Shown here in pieces: positions 38,249 to 53,200 of a stretch of 64,000 nucleotides of DNA. The notes under the pieces are model-generated. The model saw only the letters and a program-made list of their open reading frames with translations, did not search any database and was not told the origin of the DNA. Position numbers and translations under genes: made by a program. The stretch's first letter is position 1. The number at the start of each line of letters is the position of its first letter. Source of the stretch: Prosapia bicincta (Eukaryota > Arthropoda > Insecta > Hemiptera > Cercopidae); assembly GCA_036971475.1 (NCBI GenBank), contig JBAIZL010000008.1:3632501-3696500 (forward strand), read 5' to 3'.

Positions 38249-41200
38249 TAGGAACACTTTTTTTGTATTCACTAATTACATACACTTTAATGTACTTCAA
38301 CAAGAATCTTACTTGTTTTTTAGAAGACTAACAATCTTGATAATCAAACATGTATTTAATAGTTATCAAACGTCAACTCACAAATATATCAAGTAAGATT
38401 CTTATTTAAGTACATTAAAGGGCAAGTGATATATATACTAAACATTAGTTGAGTCCAAAATTTTACCGATACCAAGAAACCTATTCCCGATTCCAAATAC
38501 CACAATTACCAATCCTATAGAAAAAGGAAAATGTTATTTATGATATTTAAAAAAAGATAACATAAAAAAGCGTTTATAGTGCCATCGTTACTATTGTGAT
38601 TAAACACTAACACGCATTATGTTTAAGCGATGATGGATATTTTACCGTTCAAAGTATAAATGTGACAGTATGTTAGAGCAGCAACGGATATTCTATTGCC
38701 CGACGTGTAAGGGGACATTATATTAGAGCGGCAATGGATATTTTACCTACAATGTGTAAACCAAAATTATGTTAGATTTTGGTAAAGTTTGGTTAACACG
38801 AGAAAATAAGTAAATAATCAAAATATTAACAAATATTACTATAATTTAAAAAAGAAGAAAAAATAAAGAAAAAAAATTTAGGAAAAGAAGTGTAAAAATC
38901 TTTCAAAAATATATTGTTCCCAGGGGTCATATAAGGGCAGGCACAAGTTGCTAATCAAAGAGTTAATGATGCATTGGATTTGAGGAATTAGCATAAGGCA
39001 CTAGTCACCTACGTTTCATTTATCATAAATCAGATACTATTACATTATATACTACATTCAAAATATTTAGGAACCCACCAATCATTCACTCACTGGTGGT
39101 AAATTTAGACTAAGCCAACTATTATGTGAATAAGCTAATACGTGACTGTAGTTTCTGATAATATGTGACTGTAGTTTCTGATATGTGACTGTAGTTTCTG
39201 ATATGTGACTAGTTTCTGATAATATGTGACTGTAGTTTCTGTTACGTGACTGTAGTTTCTGATAATATGTAACTGTAGTTTCTGATATGTGACTGTAGTT
39301 TCTGATACATGACCGTAGTTTCTAATGATACATGACTGTAGTTTCTGATACTACGTGACTGTAGTTTCTGATAATACGGGACTGTAGTTTCTGATAATAT
39401 GTGACTGTAGTTTCTGATAATATGTGACTGTAGTTTCTGATAATATGTGACTGTAGTTTCTGATAATACGTCATTGTAGTTTCTGATAATATGTGACTGT
39501 AGTTTCTGATAATACGTGACTGTAGTTTCTGATAATACGTGACTGTAGTTTCTGATAATACGTGACTGTAATTTCTGATAATACGTGACTGTAGTTTCTG
39601 ATAATATGTGACTGTAGTTTCTGATAATATGTGACTGTAGTTTCTGATAATATGTGACTGAGAAGAAGAGACAGTGAAAATTAGGGAAAACAATTATTAA
39701 GGTCCAGATTGGTGTCCACTGTCCATGTCAACAAAAACAAAATTACTTCAAAATAAACCATTCGAATGGTAGGATAGGTGAGCAAGCTCATTCAACAGCA
39801 GAAGAGATAAATAAATAAAGAAAAAATCTTAGAAATACATTATTCTAAATACTTAAAGTAATGTTACAGAAAAAGTTTTAAAAAATACTTCTACAAAGTG
39901 CAAACAATATCATAAGATAAATATATGTAAGGTTAATAGGCTGAAGAAACTCACCTCTGGCTTTATGTTCACATCTTCCACGAACAATGCAAAGTCTTTG
40001 TAATATTTTTGTAACTCTATATCAAGTTTGCTGATACATAGATCTATAGTAGGTTTAATTCCATGGTTTCCTAAGAGACTACGCCTTTTGATATTACTGA
40101 AAGGTACACAAACAATTTTCAAAGACAAAAATACCTTAGGGTATAACTTTAATTAATTACCTACTAAAAATAATACATATAGAACATTATTTTACGCTAA
40201 ATTTGTCTTGCTTGTTTTATATTATGCAAACGTTAAGTTTGCCAAAGACCCTCTTAATTACAGATTTATCAAACCACCAAATATTTGACATAGATTAAAA
40301 AATTGATATTTTTGATAAAATTTTTTTTTGAAGTAGATAAACCACCTGTTTCTTTAATTGTTAATGTAAAAATTAATTCCTTGTTTTGCCCCTAAATTAT
40401 CAATGTATGAAAACATACCTTTTATTACTAAATTATATTTCAACATATAAACATACACATTTATAACAAATCAAACACATACACAAACTCGCAAATTAAT
40501 CAATTATTCACTCAGATACCTTTCAATGACAAAGTCATCATCATCATCATCATCATCAGTGAGTATTGATACTACAATACACACTGCTGATGGTAACTTT
40601 GTCATGAAAAGCATTCGAATGAGTAAATGATTAATTTGTAAGTTTGTATACATCTTTTATTAAATCACTTTTAATTGGAGAAACAGGTTGCAGCTTCCAA
40701 CAAAGAATTGAGGAGCACACAAAATCACCCAAATAGAACTCAGCATTCTCCATTCACCTAAAAGAAATAGGACACAAATACACAGACATTTACCATAACC
40801 TAGAAATCTTACCCATCAACAAAAAAGGACAAGGAACAATATGAAATTTACAAACACACAAAATACAAACATATTAAACAAACAGACCCAATACAAATCC
40901 CACTTACTCTTTTATACTATCGAAAACCTGCCTTTAAAACCGTCACCGCTTAACCTAACAACTCCAAGCGGGAAATTTAGACACTGATGAAGATCACCAC
41001 GGTTTTTACAATTTTACAAAATAAATTAAAGTTCGGATAGTCATAAACAATATAAAAGTGATTAACTAAGTACAGTAAACTCCCGATTATCCGTGGGCGG
41101 ATTAACCGGTTTGTGGATTATCCGGAGTCTGGCATTGTTTTACAAATATCCAATTTTTATTCCAATCAGATTCATGTGTTTAAATTTCCAAATGGTGAAT

Positions 41201-44200
41201 TACGACGTAAATACATATAAGGCTTAATAGAAGTTAAGATGAAGGGAATAGATATGTAAATATGTACGTACTAATTTTTACATTTAAAGGGAAGCATCCC
41301 GACGCGGGCCAGCGAAATAAAAGGGGCGAGCAGACTACTGTATATAAGAGACAATGACAAAATGCTTGGACGCCCGAAAACCTAATGTGTATCATAAAAC
41401 TGTAAACAAATGTCAGTTAATCTCGACTATAAATAGTCTAGGACGTGACATATGCATTATCCATGTCTGTCATATACATTATCGATCTTTATGGCTTTGT
41501 GACACACGTGACACAAGCAGACACTGTGCGACAAAATGGTTCCCAAGAAACTTAGATCGCACATTAAAGCTAAATCAATGCTCACAAAAAAAAAACAGAC
41601 GAAAGTGACAGATTTTTTTGTTAAAAAGTGAAAGTATTATGTGTAAAGGATATTACATATGTACATACATACTTACTTTTGACATATACTTATGTATGTA
41701 TTGTAAATAGTTAGACATATAAATGTACATGTTATAATCCGTCAAATACATCGACATTTTAAATTATTTTCTGTATTTATTTTGTCCTCTGAAGATTATT
41801 TGTGAATTTCACTAACCAGGGTCATTATTTGTGTAACTTATGGTATAATAATCGATTATCGATCGTTTTCCTTCAGAATTGAGAAGATGGGAGTTATCAT
41901 ACCAGTGGTACACCAAATCTAGAGAACCTCCTAACCTCAACATCAGATAAAACTCCTAACCGCAACATCAGATAAAACTCCTTTTACATTCCCCCAAACC
42001 TATATCATTTTTAACAACTCCATTTACCTTCCTTTTGACAGACTATTAATATCTAGTTTCAAGTAATCAATATTTACACAAATCACATAAACTATAAATT
42101 TGTGAAATTTGGATATTTATACACATCTGTGGTTCACTTCAGTCTTTTGTTTTTCTCTTTTTTCATTGATGAAGATAATTTTTGATTGAAATATTTCAAT
42201 AGTGTGTTAAGTTTTTATATGTGTTTATTTCCAAGAGATTGCAGTTTAGGTAAGTCTGTCAGTCTCCTATCTAGTAAAAAAATTCCTATATATATATGAA
42301 ACCTATTATACTCGTATCAAGTTCAACTTCAGTAGGTTGTTCCTTTAGATACTAGGGTAATTCATAAAATAAGGTTCCCTATGCTGCTAAGAAAGAATGT
42401 GACGTGCTAGGAGAAATCTGGTAACACTGTCTTACTTATCAACTCCCCCTCTCTCTGTCCCCACCACTCCTGCCTTGCTGCATTACCTAGTGCCGGGGCT
42501 AGCCGCGGTTTAGCCGAAGAAGTTTAACACGTTCAGCACGGCTAGCATACCGGCACGCTCTGGGTCCACTTACGAGGCATTGAGAGCGTGCCGGTGTGCT
42601 CCCAGCTTCCTTTCTGAGAGACGGTACGCTCACTCCCAGTCTAATTGAAACTTCTCTAGTGTCGATACGTGTTTGTATAAAGGTTTGATTTTTATGTCAG
42701 TGCTTCAGAAGAGTTTGGAGAACATTGTGCTTGAGTCGTTTTTAAATCCGACCATCCCAAGTTAACTTTTGATGCTTCAACTGAAACAATGCTTCTTAAG
42801 GGAGTTTTATGAACAGATTTAATTTGGTTTAACTTTTATATTTTAATGTTTTTTTTTTTTTACTTTGAACCATTTAACGCTGCAAAATATCCGGTAAAAA
42901 CGACGATCATAAAAATAAGCTAAGCTTTCTGAGCTAACGCACGAATAAATGATAACTGTCCTATTAGAGTGAATGAACCAACTCAAGGAGGAAACAGACT
43001 ATTGTAAATATGAGTCATTGACAAAATACTTGGACGCCCTGAAACCTAATGTGTCATCATAAGATTGTAGTAAACAAATTTCAGTTAATCTCGGCTATAA
43101 ATAGTCTCGGACGTGACATATGCATTATCAATGTCTGCGTTTACATTATCAATCTCTATCGCTTTGTCAAACACATGACATAAACAGAAACAAACATTCC
43201 GAGTTAAAAATCGAGTGTTCATTTTAGTATGTAGTATATTTTAGTAGTAGGTACTTTAGATTTTTATGTAAATTATCTTTTTTCAGTCTCTTTTATTGTG
43301 TTTTATCATTTGTCATACAGTATTTTATCATTTGTATTTCTTTTTTTTAATTGTGACCCAATAAATAAAACAATATTTTAATGTTTAATATACTGTTTTG
43401 ATGTCCTCAATAAACCTGTATATTTTAGAAATAAAATTATTGAGAGGAAAACAACAGGCATGATAACTAGATGCAATGACATGCAACCCGCATAGCATTC
43501 CACTGCTGTCATAGGTGGAAGTTAATGAAAAAAACATACAGTAGTTTGATGAGATTACTAATATCGCCGCCATGCTAAATGTGTTAAACAAACACAGTCT
43601 GCTGGGAAAACCATGGCAACCGTCGTTTAGAACAGGAAGGGCCTGCTTTTAATCGACTTTTTGCCTTATGGAACAACAGTTAACTCCGACAGATATTGCG
43701 ACACATTACGAAAACACAAAACCGCCGGAGGTTTATCCATGACAACGCTCGACCTCATGTTTCACAACAGACTAAAGAACTGCTATCAGATTTTGGCTGG
43801 ACTTTTGTGCCCCCCCTACAGTCCGGACCTAGCCCCAAGTGATTATCATTTATTCCTAAAATTAAAGGAACACTTGGGTGGCTCACACTTCAGTACCGAT
43901 AATGAAGTCAAGGAAGAGGTGGCTCGATTCCTCAAAGGTTTGGTGGCAGAATTCTATAACATAAGGATAGAAAAGTTGGAGCATTGTTTTCATAAGTGTT
44001 TGGACAGAAATGGTGATTATGTGGAAAACTAGTGTAAGTTTCAAGCTTTAAAATGATGATTGTATTACAATAAGAACAAAAATAAAGCTGCCTATGTTTA
44101 AAAATCATGGGAACATTTTTTATGAATAACCCTTGTAAGTTTCTTATGTTCAACTTTTTAAGACTTAAAAATCTGTAAAATTTTTTAAAAAATGCCAGAA

Positions 44201-47200
44201 ACAAAGTTAAACTTTGCCAGTTTTAGACAAGTTACCTGACGTCTTTGTTAATCAGCGACTGCACATACAAGTCCCAACTCTTAGCAACTTCTGCAGCTTC
44301 CTCCTTATGTTCACTTAACTGAGCACCAATCAAAGATACAGTCATTGGGTAACCTGGAATAAAATTATATTATAAAAATTAATAAACATAAGTATTACAT
44401 AAAAATATTATGCAAAAAATTAACGGTTAAGACTAGCCAACATTTCTAGTATGATTCTAATATAAATGTAATCGTCTGTTAGAAATAGCTCATATAAAAA
44501 TGACAAAAAAAAAACAATGACAGTAATAAACTAGTTTAAATTTCCTAGATTTAAAATTTAAAAAAGGATAAAAATAGAATTTGGAATGTTCAGAAAAGAT
44601 ACATACACTGACAATGTTATTAACGCAGAATCAAACCACCCACTATAACACAAATTAGCAGCATTTAGGCATTTTATAGACATATATTACATACACCACT
44701 AAATAAATAAGAATATAAAGTCCTACAAATGAGAGACAGAAATGGGCTAAATTTAAATATATGGGAAAAGAGGTTTACAATTTAAAAAGAATTTTTAAGA
44801 AATTTAATATAGAAGTTGGAATGAATACTAATAACATATTAAAGAATAAATTAATGGTTAATATAGAAAGTTTAAATAGGTTTAGTAAAAACAGAGTTGA
44901 TAAAATGCAATGTAATTGCAAAGTAACTTACATAGGACAAACGAGAAGAAAATTTGAAACCCGATATAAAGAGCATATAAGGTTATTTAAATATGAGAAA
45001 AATTATGCGAATTATGCTACACAATTGTTTAAAGAGGAGCATACGCTACAAGAAATGAAAAATATAATGAAGATTTTACATTATGTTAATAAAGGAAAAC
45101 GTTTAAATATTTTAGAAAATGTAGAAATTTATAAAGCAAAGTTAAAAGAGAAAAATTTAATAAACGAACAAATAAATACAGTCAAACATTATATTTTAAA
45201 GTTTGAAATTATAAAGTTGTAGGACACGAGGAGCAAGAGTAGGCGTGCACAATTAGGAAGCGAGATCTGCAAGTGGTAGGAGCGTGGCTAACAGTATATA
45301 AAAACAAACTCAAAGTTTGGACAAACAGTATGATTTAAGTTTTGAAAATGGAGTCATTCCGAAACGCCTCAACAGAGGAAAATATTGTAACGTTAGGAAA
45401 GGGAGAAAAAGTACTCAAATATATAGGAATATTCCTAATAGAAATGAAGATGAATATATTAAGAATTTCAAGGTTTTTTTATATTTCTCTAATCAAACCA
45501 AAAACTTTTTTCTCCATAAATGGATATGAAAATTTAAATAGATAACACATACAGAGACAAGTCAATTTATGCCATACAAAAAAAATTTAGTAAATTAGAA
45601 AATTGTGAACTTTTGATTAATAATTATTTATAAATTCAAAAATCATTGAATCAATATTAACCTTTTGGTCAGTGGGTCATTATAAGAGATATGAGCTCTA
45701 AATAGTGAGTTTTTTTAGTTTTCAAAAAATTAAATAATGGAATTTTCTTCAATTTCTAAATAAATAAGTAGTATTTTTGGACAAATTAAACAAAAAGCAC
45801 AAAAAAATAACCTACTTTTTAAATTGTATTTTTTTAAAAGTTCACACATCATATGATGTGAACAAAAGTAATAGAAAATTGCAAATCCATGTAAACAAAT
45901 AGCATTTTCAAAAATTATAAAATTACAACACTCTAATAACTTAATATCAAACAAATAAAAGTCCACACATAACATATTATAAATAAGAAACACCATTAAT
46001 TTGCAAATAATACAGTTAAAAAATTTTTGGGTATGTTAATCTTTAAAGCACGGATGTATACACAATTCAACATTGCATTCTTCACACATTTAGGAAGTCA
46101 CTTTTCTTGATCAAGTCCTGTTTGAAAAGACATTATTTATATCATGTAGTAACATAAAAGAATACACAAAGTAAAAAACACACGCAGGTGAACGAACAAT
46201 GTTAGTAATCTTACTTCTAACATAACAGCCAGCTGTAGTACGCACATCATATGATGAACAATGATAAACAGACAAAGATAAAGCATAAAGTCTTTCAAAA
46301 AAATCTCACAAGATGCCCACAGATAGCAGCACAAATCAGACTAGCAAGCATCACATTATACTCCATGGAAAGAGCTTATGAGCTTGGTACATGGGAAATC
46401 AATCCTGTTTCCTTCACTCGCGGTAGAGATACTAACTGCATGCGCATGTGAGACGGAGATAGCTCGCTAGAGGTTGGCTGCCACAAGGGCTGGGCGGGTT
46501 TTGTGGGCTCAGACCCAGGTAAAAAAAATCACATTATGTGTGCACTGAATAACATACTATTATAGAAACTTAATTGATGTGCATACTGAAAACAGCCCCA
46601 AGGCACCTGCAAATCATATGATGTGTTAAATGAACAAAAGGTTAAATTAATGGCATCTTAAAATGGTATTTAGTTGAAACTAAAACCTTAGTTATGTAGT
46701 ATTTGTATACATAATTTCAGCTATGCTACTATAAAAGACACTTTAAGGTAAACAAAATTTAAATATACACTCAACTACTAATAATTCATGCAATTACTTA
46801 TTTAAATTACTAAATTTGCAAATTATCTGGAAAAATGGTTTAATTAGTTAATTGATTAATTGAGGATAAGCGTGCCGTATATACAGGGTTCAGCTTTTTA
46901 ATAAAGAAATGCTTATTGATTTGCTTTTTAAAAGCAAATATCTTATTTACCTTTACTTTGCACATAAATTGTCTTCGCTTGAGGAGGCAATTTATTGACA
47001 TCTATTGACACACACTGAGCTAACAGTTGTAGAGTTTCTTTTTCAGTAAAACCTTCATCTACCTGAAATGAATAGTAAGAAAGTCTTAATATAATGTAAT
47101 TCAACTCATTCTTCAAAAATTTACAATCCCCAAAACATTTTTTGCTTTAGCTGTAAAGTTTAGTCTAAGTGAAATGAAAAATGTTTACTGATAAACTATT

Positions 47201-50200
47201 TTGAAACCTCATAATTTGCATTTAAAATCAATTTTTAATTTAATTTATCAAAACAGATTATAGTAAAAATGTTATGAAAATCCAGTCAAGCATGCATTTA
47301 TTAAGTACTAAATTATCTGAAAAAACTGTTTTACGTTTAGAAGACCTAATGTGTGTTTTAAATGTTTAATGAAAAAAATAAGCTAAAAAAAAAAATGGAA
47401 ATGAATTACCATGTATTTATAAATATACACAAAGACTAAAAATTTTTAAGTTGTTTTACGAAAAAAGAATCAATTATGTTGAAAAAATCTGCACATTTAA
47501 ACGTTCTGTGCTATATCTAAGTTTTTTTTTACAATAGATTGTAAATTTCTTAAATGTAAAATGTGTGTAAATAAATGTGATTTTCAACATATGAGTATGA
47601 CAGATGTTATAGCACGGTTTGGTGAAAGTGATAATACAGACAACATAAGAGAAGCAAGTGAAAATGAAGAGGCAATATCTAATCTTTGTAGACAAAAAAA
47701 CATGCCGTGTGATTCTGATTTCTATAAGTGTGATGATCATCTTACCTTATTTACGGTGGCGATCATTTTGCCATAGTTCATAACTTTGAATTGGCTATAG
47801 ATCTTTTAGCCACCAGAAATGCCAAAAAATAAGAGGAGTAAGAATATGATGGGGACGAAGAGGTAGCAGAGAGAGGATCGGAGGGCCAAACAACGATATG
47901 TACTTACAAAGTTAAGGGACTTCTTAAACTATTGTACTAAATAAATGTCTGTATTCAATCGAATATGGTAAATAAAAAATGGAAACAAGTTTTTTATTAG
48001 GGTTTTGGAAGAAATCAGAATAATATATACTAGGGTAACTTTTGTGTAAAAATAATAAATCATATATTTAGGGTTGGGTAATTTCCTGCATGTATAATGT
48101 AGAGATTTAGTTTATTAAAAGTAAAAATACTGTACCATATTTTTCTAGAATCAACAGTTTTTAACATTCTGGTATTTAATACTGATATACTATTTGAATT
48201 CAAATTATTATAGTACTTATGACAATTAAAACGTAATTTGTATAATACGTTATAATCGAATAAATCAACAGAAACATAAGGTTTCCTTATGTCCAATTCA
48301 GGAAATATTTTCGGTCCCTTGTTTTGAATAGGTTTTACTGTTATTTATAAAAGGTTTTCCTATTATATTTGTAAACTAGCAACAAAACGTTTAGAAATTT
48401 TAAAATTAATGAAGTAATAATTTTCTTTTAGAAACATGAAAATTTGTGTGTAGTTTAGTTCTTCCATTAAAAACATAAGTTTTTGAAATGGAAAACTTTT
48501 TTTTAAATTCCAATTTTTCCTACAAAACTGCAAGAAAATATTATCGCTGTATGAGGAAAGGAAATTATTATCTTTTACAATGTACGCACATTCACATAAG
48601 CCCTCCCCCATTGACACAGACACAATGTAATAAAATCATTAAAAATAAGGAATTAAATGAAATATTGCTGACAGATATTTACTAAAGTGTTCCTGGAATC
48701 TAATATCTCGTGGTTGCTCTATTATGTACATAGATGTTATTCTTAAAACAAACAGGGTGCTATTTATAAGCGTTATTTTCAGACCATAATTTTACAATGA
48801 CTGTAAAAATCATATCTTAGAAAATGCTTTATATCATAAAACAAAGATCATTGCAAACATTATCCAATAAGTTATTTATTTAGTAAGTACCGAGAAAAAA
48901 CTGTTTTAACTTAGCAAAACCAATAAAAATGTTAAATTCGGATCTGGTCTCACCAGCTTTAAAAAATGTATAGATTATTATATTTTACCCTAATAAATGT
49001 TGTTACACTCTGTCGATTTCTCATAACGTCTTCATCATTCGTAGTAACAAGTACTTTGCAAGAAATGTCCAAGGCATCTATTACACAGTGCGATGCAACA
49101 TCATCTAATATTATCAAACAGTCTTTATATTCTGGTTTTTCAAACCTAAAATTAAAAAAGAAAATTACTACAAATAATCTTATAAATATAAGTGCAATGC
49201 AAAACTAAAATATTGAAAATAAGGATTTTCCTTTCGGGTTTACAGTAATGAAAAGCTTCTGATCACTACATTGGTCTAATTGAGGGAATAAAATAATAAA
49301 AAAAATTAAATATTTACAACTATTATATTGCCCACTAGAAAATAAACTCTGTAGTGAGGGAGAAACTATGTTTGCCACAAACCTTAAAGCTATACATGTG
49401 TCTCCTGGAAGGTGATAAACGAGCTACAGTGGTAGGAGCACAAGTTGAGGTAGAGTAAAATGTCGTCACTTCTGAAGACTAAAAATCTAATAAGATTGCA
49501 TGGTGCAAGGCTGTTTCTTAGACAATTTCCAAGTCAATAAAACTGATGAAAATATTTGATTTTGTAATTAACAAGAATACAATACCAAATAGCATAGCCA
49601 GCATGTTTTCATTAAAGTGAGGAGGGGCTTTGCTTGTAGATAAAGAAGATATAAAAAGAAATGTTGCTATACAGATAATATTGTTCACAGTCTAGATTGA
49701 AAAAAAAAAAACGTCAAAAATTGCGCATTTAGTTCAAAAACAATAACTATATTTCAAATTAATATAACCTTCTAAACAATGGTGATGATGGGTGACTTTC
49801 TAGCTTAACCAATATAACGGTTTTTTTGTATTGCCACCAAACAGTCGGTAATTGACAAATGTCAATGGTTCAATTGTCGCTGCATGAGGCAGCACTCTCC
49901 GGCCTCCGTTTATAATAAGTTGTTCTCTACATACTTGATTTTTCCGGTCCCTTTAAATTTAAATAGCAAGTCCAGTAGGGAACGGATAAAAAAAGCCAAA
50001 GCGTGAGTGTCACAAGGGACAGGAAAAGTCCAGTGCTTGCGGGCTACTGAGGCGCCATTCTCTGATCAATTGGATTTACTCCAAGGAATCTAGCTACAGA
50101 GCTAACCCTTATATCTTGAGACGGCACAAAAGATAAATCTTTTCAATATTTTAAAATTATATATTTATATAAAAATCTATTGTAAGTATGGGCACCTGTC

Positions 50201-53200
50201 ACTGCCCGAGGAAGGCTATTTGTCAAAATTTCTTTTTAGGGGTGGAATATTATAAATTTTATTTTGGCGCATAACTTCATTTAGCATTTATATGGCGATG
50301 TAACACCTACAAGATGTTAAAATTGCATAAATTTGTGAGCATAATTATGAACTATTTTCTAGCTAGTAATGTAGTGCAAAACTTTCATTGTCACAAGGAT
50401 CTACAGAATTTGTCTGTATTCTTTACAGCATTTTTTACACAGTAGTTTCAAGTGATATAGGCCCAAACTGTTTCAAAAATCTAAAGTAATATATTTTTGT
50501 TTGTTTTTAGCATTGGAAAATGATTTCAACTTTTCTCAATTTTGTTTAGTTTAAAATAATAATTAGAACCTCTATAACTACAAACTAATCTTATTACAGT
50601 TTCATTTAACCAGAGGGATTATACAAATTCTATTTTGAACTTAGAATTTCAATAATCCACTTGGAAAAATTTCAGTAATATTTTATAGGTTTTTAATTTT
50701 TAAGTGTAATGAAATATTGTTCCAAATGTTATATAAACTTTGTGTGTAAATATGTTGAATATTATTAGCTAAATTATGCATTACATATAAAATATAAAAG
50801 GAATAATATGGAATAATTATGTAACTACATTTTCTATTATTAAAAATCCAAACACTATATTGTCTTATTGTATTACTTTTGTCAGCTTACTTTTTTCTGC
50901 GTGTTTATTTTTATTTAAGTTTGTTGAAGGAAAAATCATCTTCAAATTTCTATTTTTTTTCAACACTCTTGTACATTTTAATTTCTCTCTCTGTAATTGC
51001 ACAGTATCTAATGCTTCCTTTTTCTGTGTGTATAATGTATTTATTTCAATCTGTATTTAGTTTCTATTCTACTTAACAAAGCATTCTTTAGTCATTATCA
51101 TATTTTTAGATACACAAATATTATCAATTTTGCAGAAAAATTTCACAAAGTAATGGCCATTTCTTTTGTATGGCATAACAAAACCATGCAACTTTTCAAC
51201 TAAAAATTCTTTAATGAAAGAAAAGCTATGTTCTAATGCAGCATTGCTATGAAAATCAAGTGAAATAACCTTAGAACCATTTAAAATGTAGTAAATAATA
51301 CTTAACTAAGTGAATACATAAAGGCTCACTTGCTGACATGTTTTAAAACAATCCATCGACTGAAACGATTGTTTCAAAATGCGTCATCAAATCCTTATGT
51401 ATTCACTAACTAAAGCATTATTTATAGTTTAATCAGTGAATTTAAGATGATTACGACAAGCAACCATAAAAAATGCCTCTAATTTACTTGTTAATGCTAA
51501 ATTTAAAAAGTTTTTGTGTAACTTTTCTTTTCAAATAAAATTAATACATTCTTCTGCAATCTTTCCATTGCTAATGCTATCAAAATGATTTAAATTAGGT
51601 AATTATTCTTATAGAAATCTTACTTTAGTTTTCAGAAACCAACATATCTAAAGTACAGGTAATCATTGCATAAATAAGTGAATACTTATGAAGTTGTTTC
51701 GAAACGCATCAGCACGTAAGTTCATAAGTATTCACTTAGTTACCCACTAATTACTTATAGTTTAATCAGTGAATTAAAGATAATTGCAACAAGCAACTTT
51801 AATATCTAAAGTATAAGGACAACCCTCACCCCCATCAATGTCATACAATACATGCCTAGGAGGCAATATGCACTTAATTTTGTGCACATAAATATAAATT
51901 TTATTATAATTTGAAAATAAAAATATCACTTTCCCTTGGTTTAACAAACTGTTTTGTGGCACTTTGTGCATAAAATACATCTGTTTTACTGTCAAGGTGC
52001 AGTAAATATTTTTTAACAATTTTTTAGTGTAATAATTTCTTTTTATTCTTGAATCTAAATTTTGTATCATTATAAATAAATCATTTTGCATAAAATGCAG
52101 TAAATAATCAACTACTTTATGAATACAAAAATCTATACAGAGCACAGTAGCGTAATTAAACAACAATAGCCCTTGCTACAAATATTTAGACAACTTTGAT
52201 CTACATTTCACCAACACTGTTAGCATCATAAGAAGGTTACAAACGTGTAACCTTCTGATGGTTCTAATTGTGTTAGCAAAATGTACATCAAGGTTGTCTA
52301 AATATTTGTAACAAAGGTTACTGCTATTTAATTATGACTTGATAAATGCTCAAAAATAACTGTACTTGTAGATATACACTTACCATAAATGCAAATTTTT
52401 CTTTTAACATTTCATCTTTTAAAAATTCTTCAATATTTTTTTGTTTACTTTGCAAACATTTTATATACTTGGCATTAGCTTTATCTTTGAATAAAATACT
52501 TTTGGCTTTTCTTCGTCTGTAAAATTTTCTATTCATCGAATGGAGCAACACTTCAAAAGGAAATCAAAAGTCTTTGTAATGCATTTAAAAGCATGTCTAA
52601 AAGTGAGAAAATCCCTGAAGAGATAATGTGAAGCCCATAAATACCAATTTCTCTTCATGTCCTGTTTAAATCTCCATTTACTATATGCAATGAACACATA
52701 CACATTTTTATTATTTCAAGGTTATCAGGATTTTCTGATATTAAAAATTCATTGAAATTGTTCAACATTTTCAAGCCGGCATTTGTACAGTCCATTCCAA
52801 TTTTAATTACATTCAAGTTGAGTTATAATAAAACTGGTTTTGAAACCTTCTACAATTCCTAAGTTTGTAGAAGTGACATAAAAAGCCCAATATTTAGTTT
52901 CCACAATTTTTTTTAATAACGAACAAGACAATCCACTTGAGATTTTTGTGAATCTTGTTGAGGTTCTCATCCAAAATTCTTTTATTGCTGTTTTGATCAG
53001 AACTTATAGAAAATTAATTGAAAACTGTTGGATTATAAATGAATTCTTAGTACTATTTTAGATTTTAAGTGTGAATACACATTATTGTTTCACCATATTA
53101 AACAGATCAGCTTATATTCTATTACTATATTTCAAATACTTGGCTTTGTATCACTCAGTTTTGCAAGCCATCCATAGATCAATTGTTTGTGATCAAGCCT

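Noticed and set aside
39130..39663. CRISPR-like array
   Set aside because: The units are contiguous without unique spacers, and the genome is eukaryotic.
39322..39693. 123-codon minus-strand frame with YYQKLQ repeats
   Set aside because: It is translation of the minisatellite; no composition or start typical of a gene.
42480..42640. GC-rich patch as a promoter or CpG island
   Set aside because: It lies inside mariner element 4, no transcription start signal is seen, and it is more likely transposon sequence.
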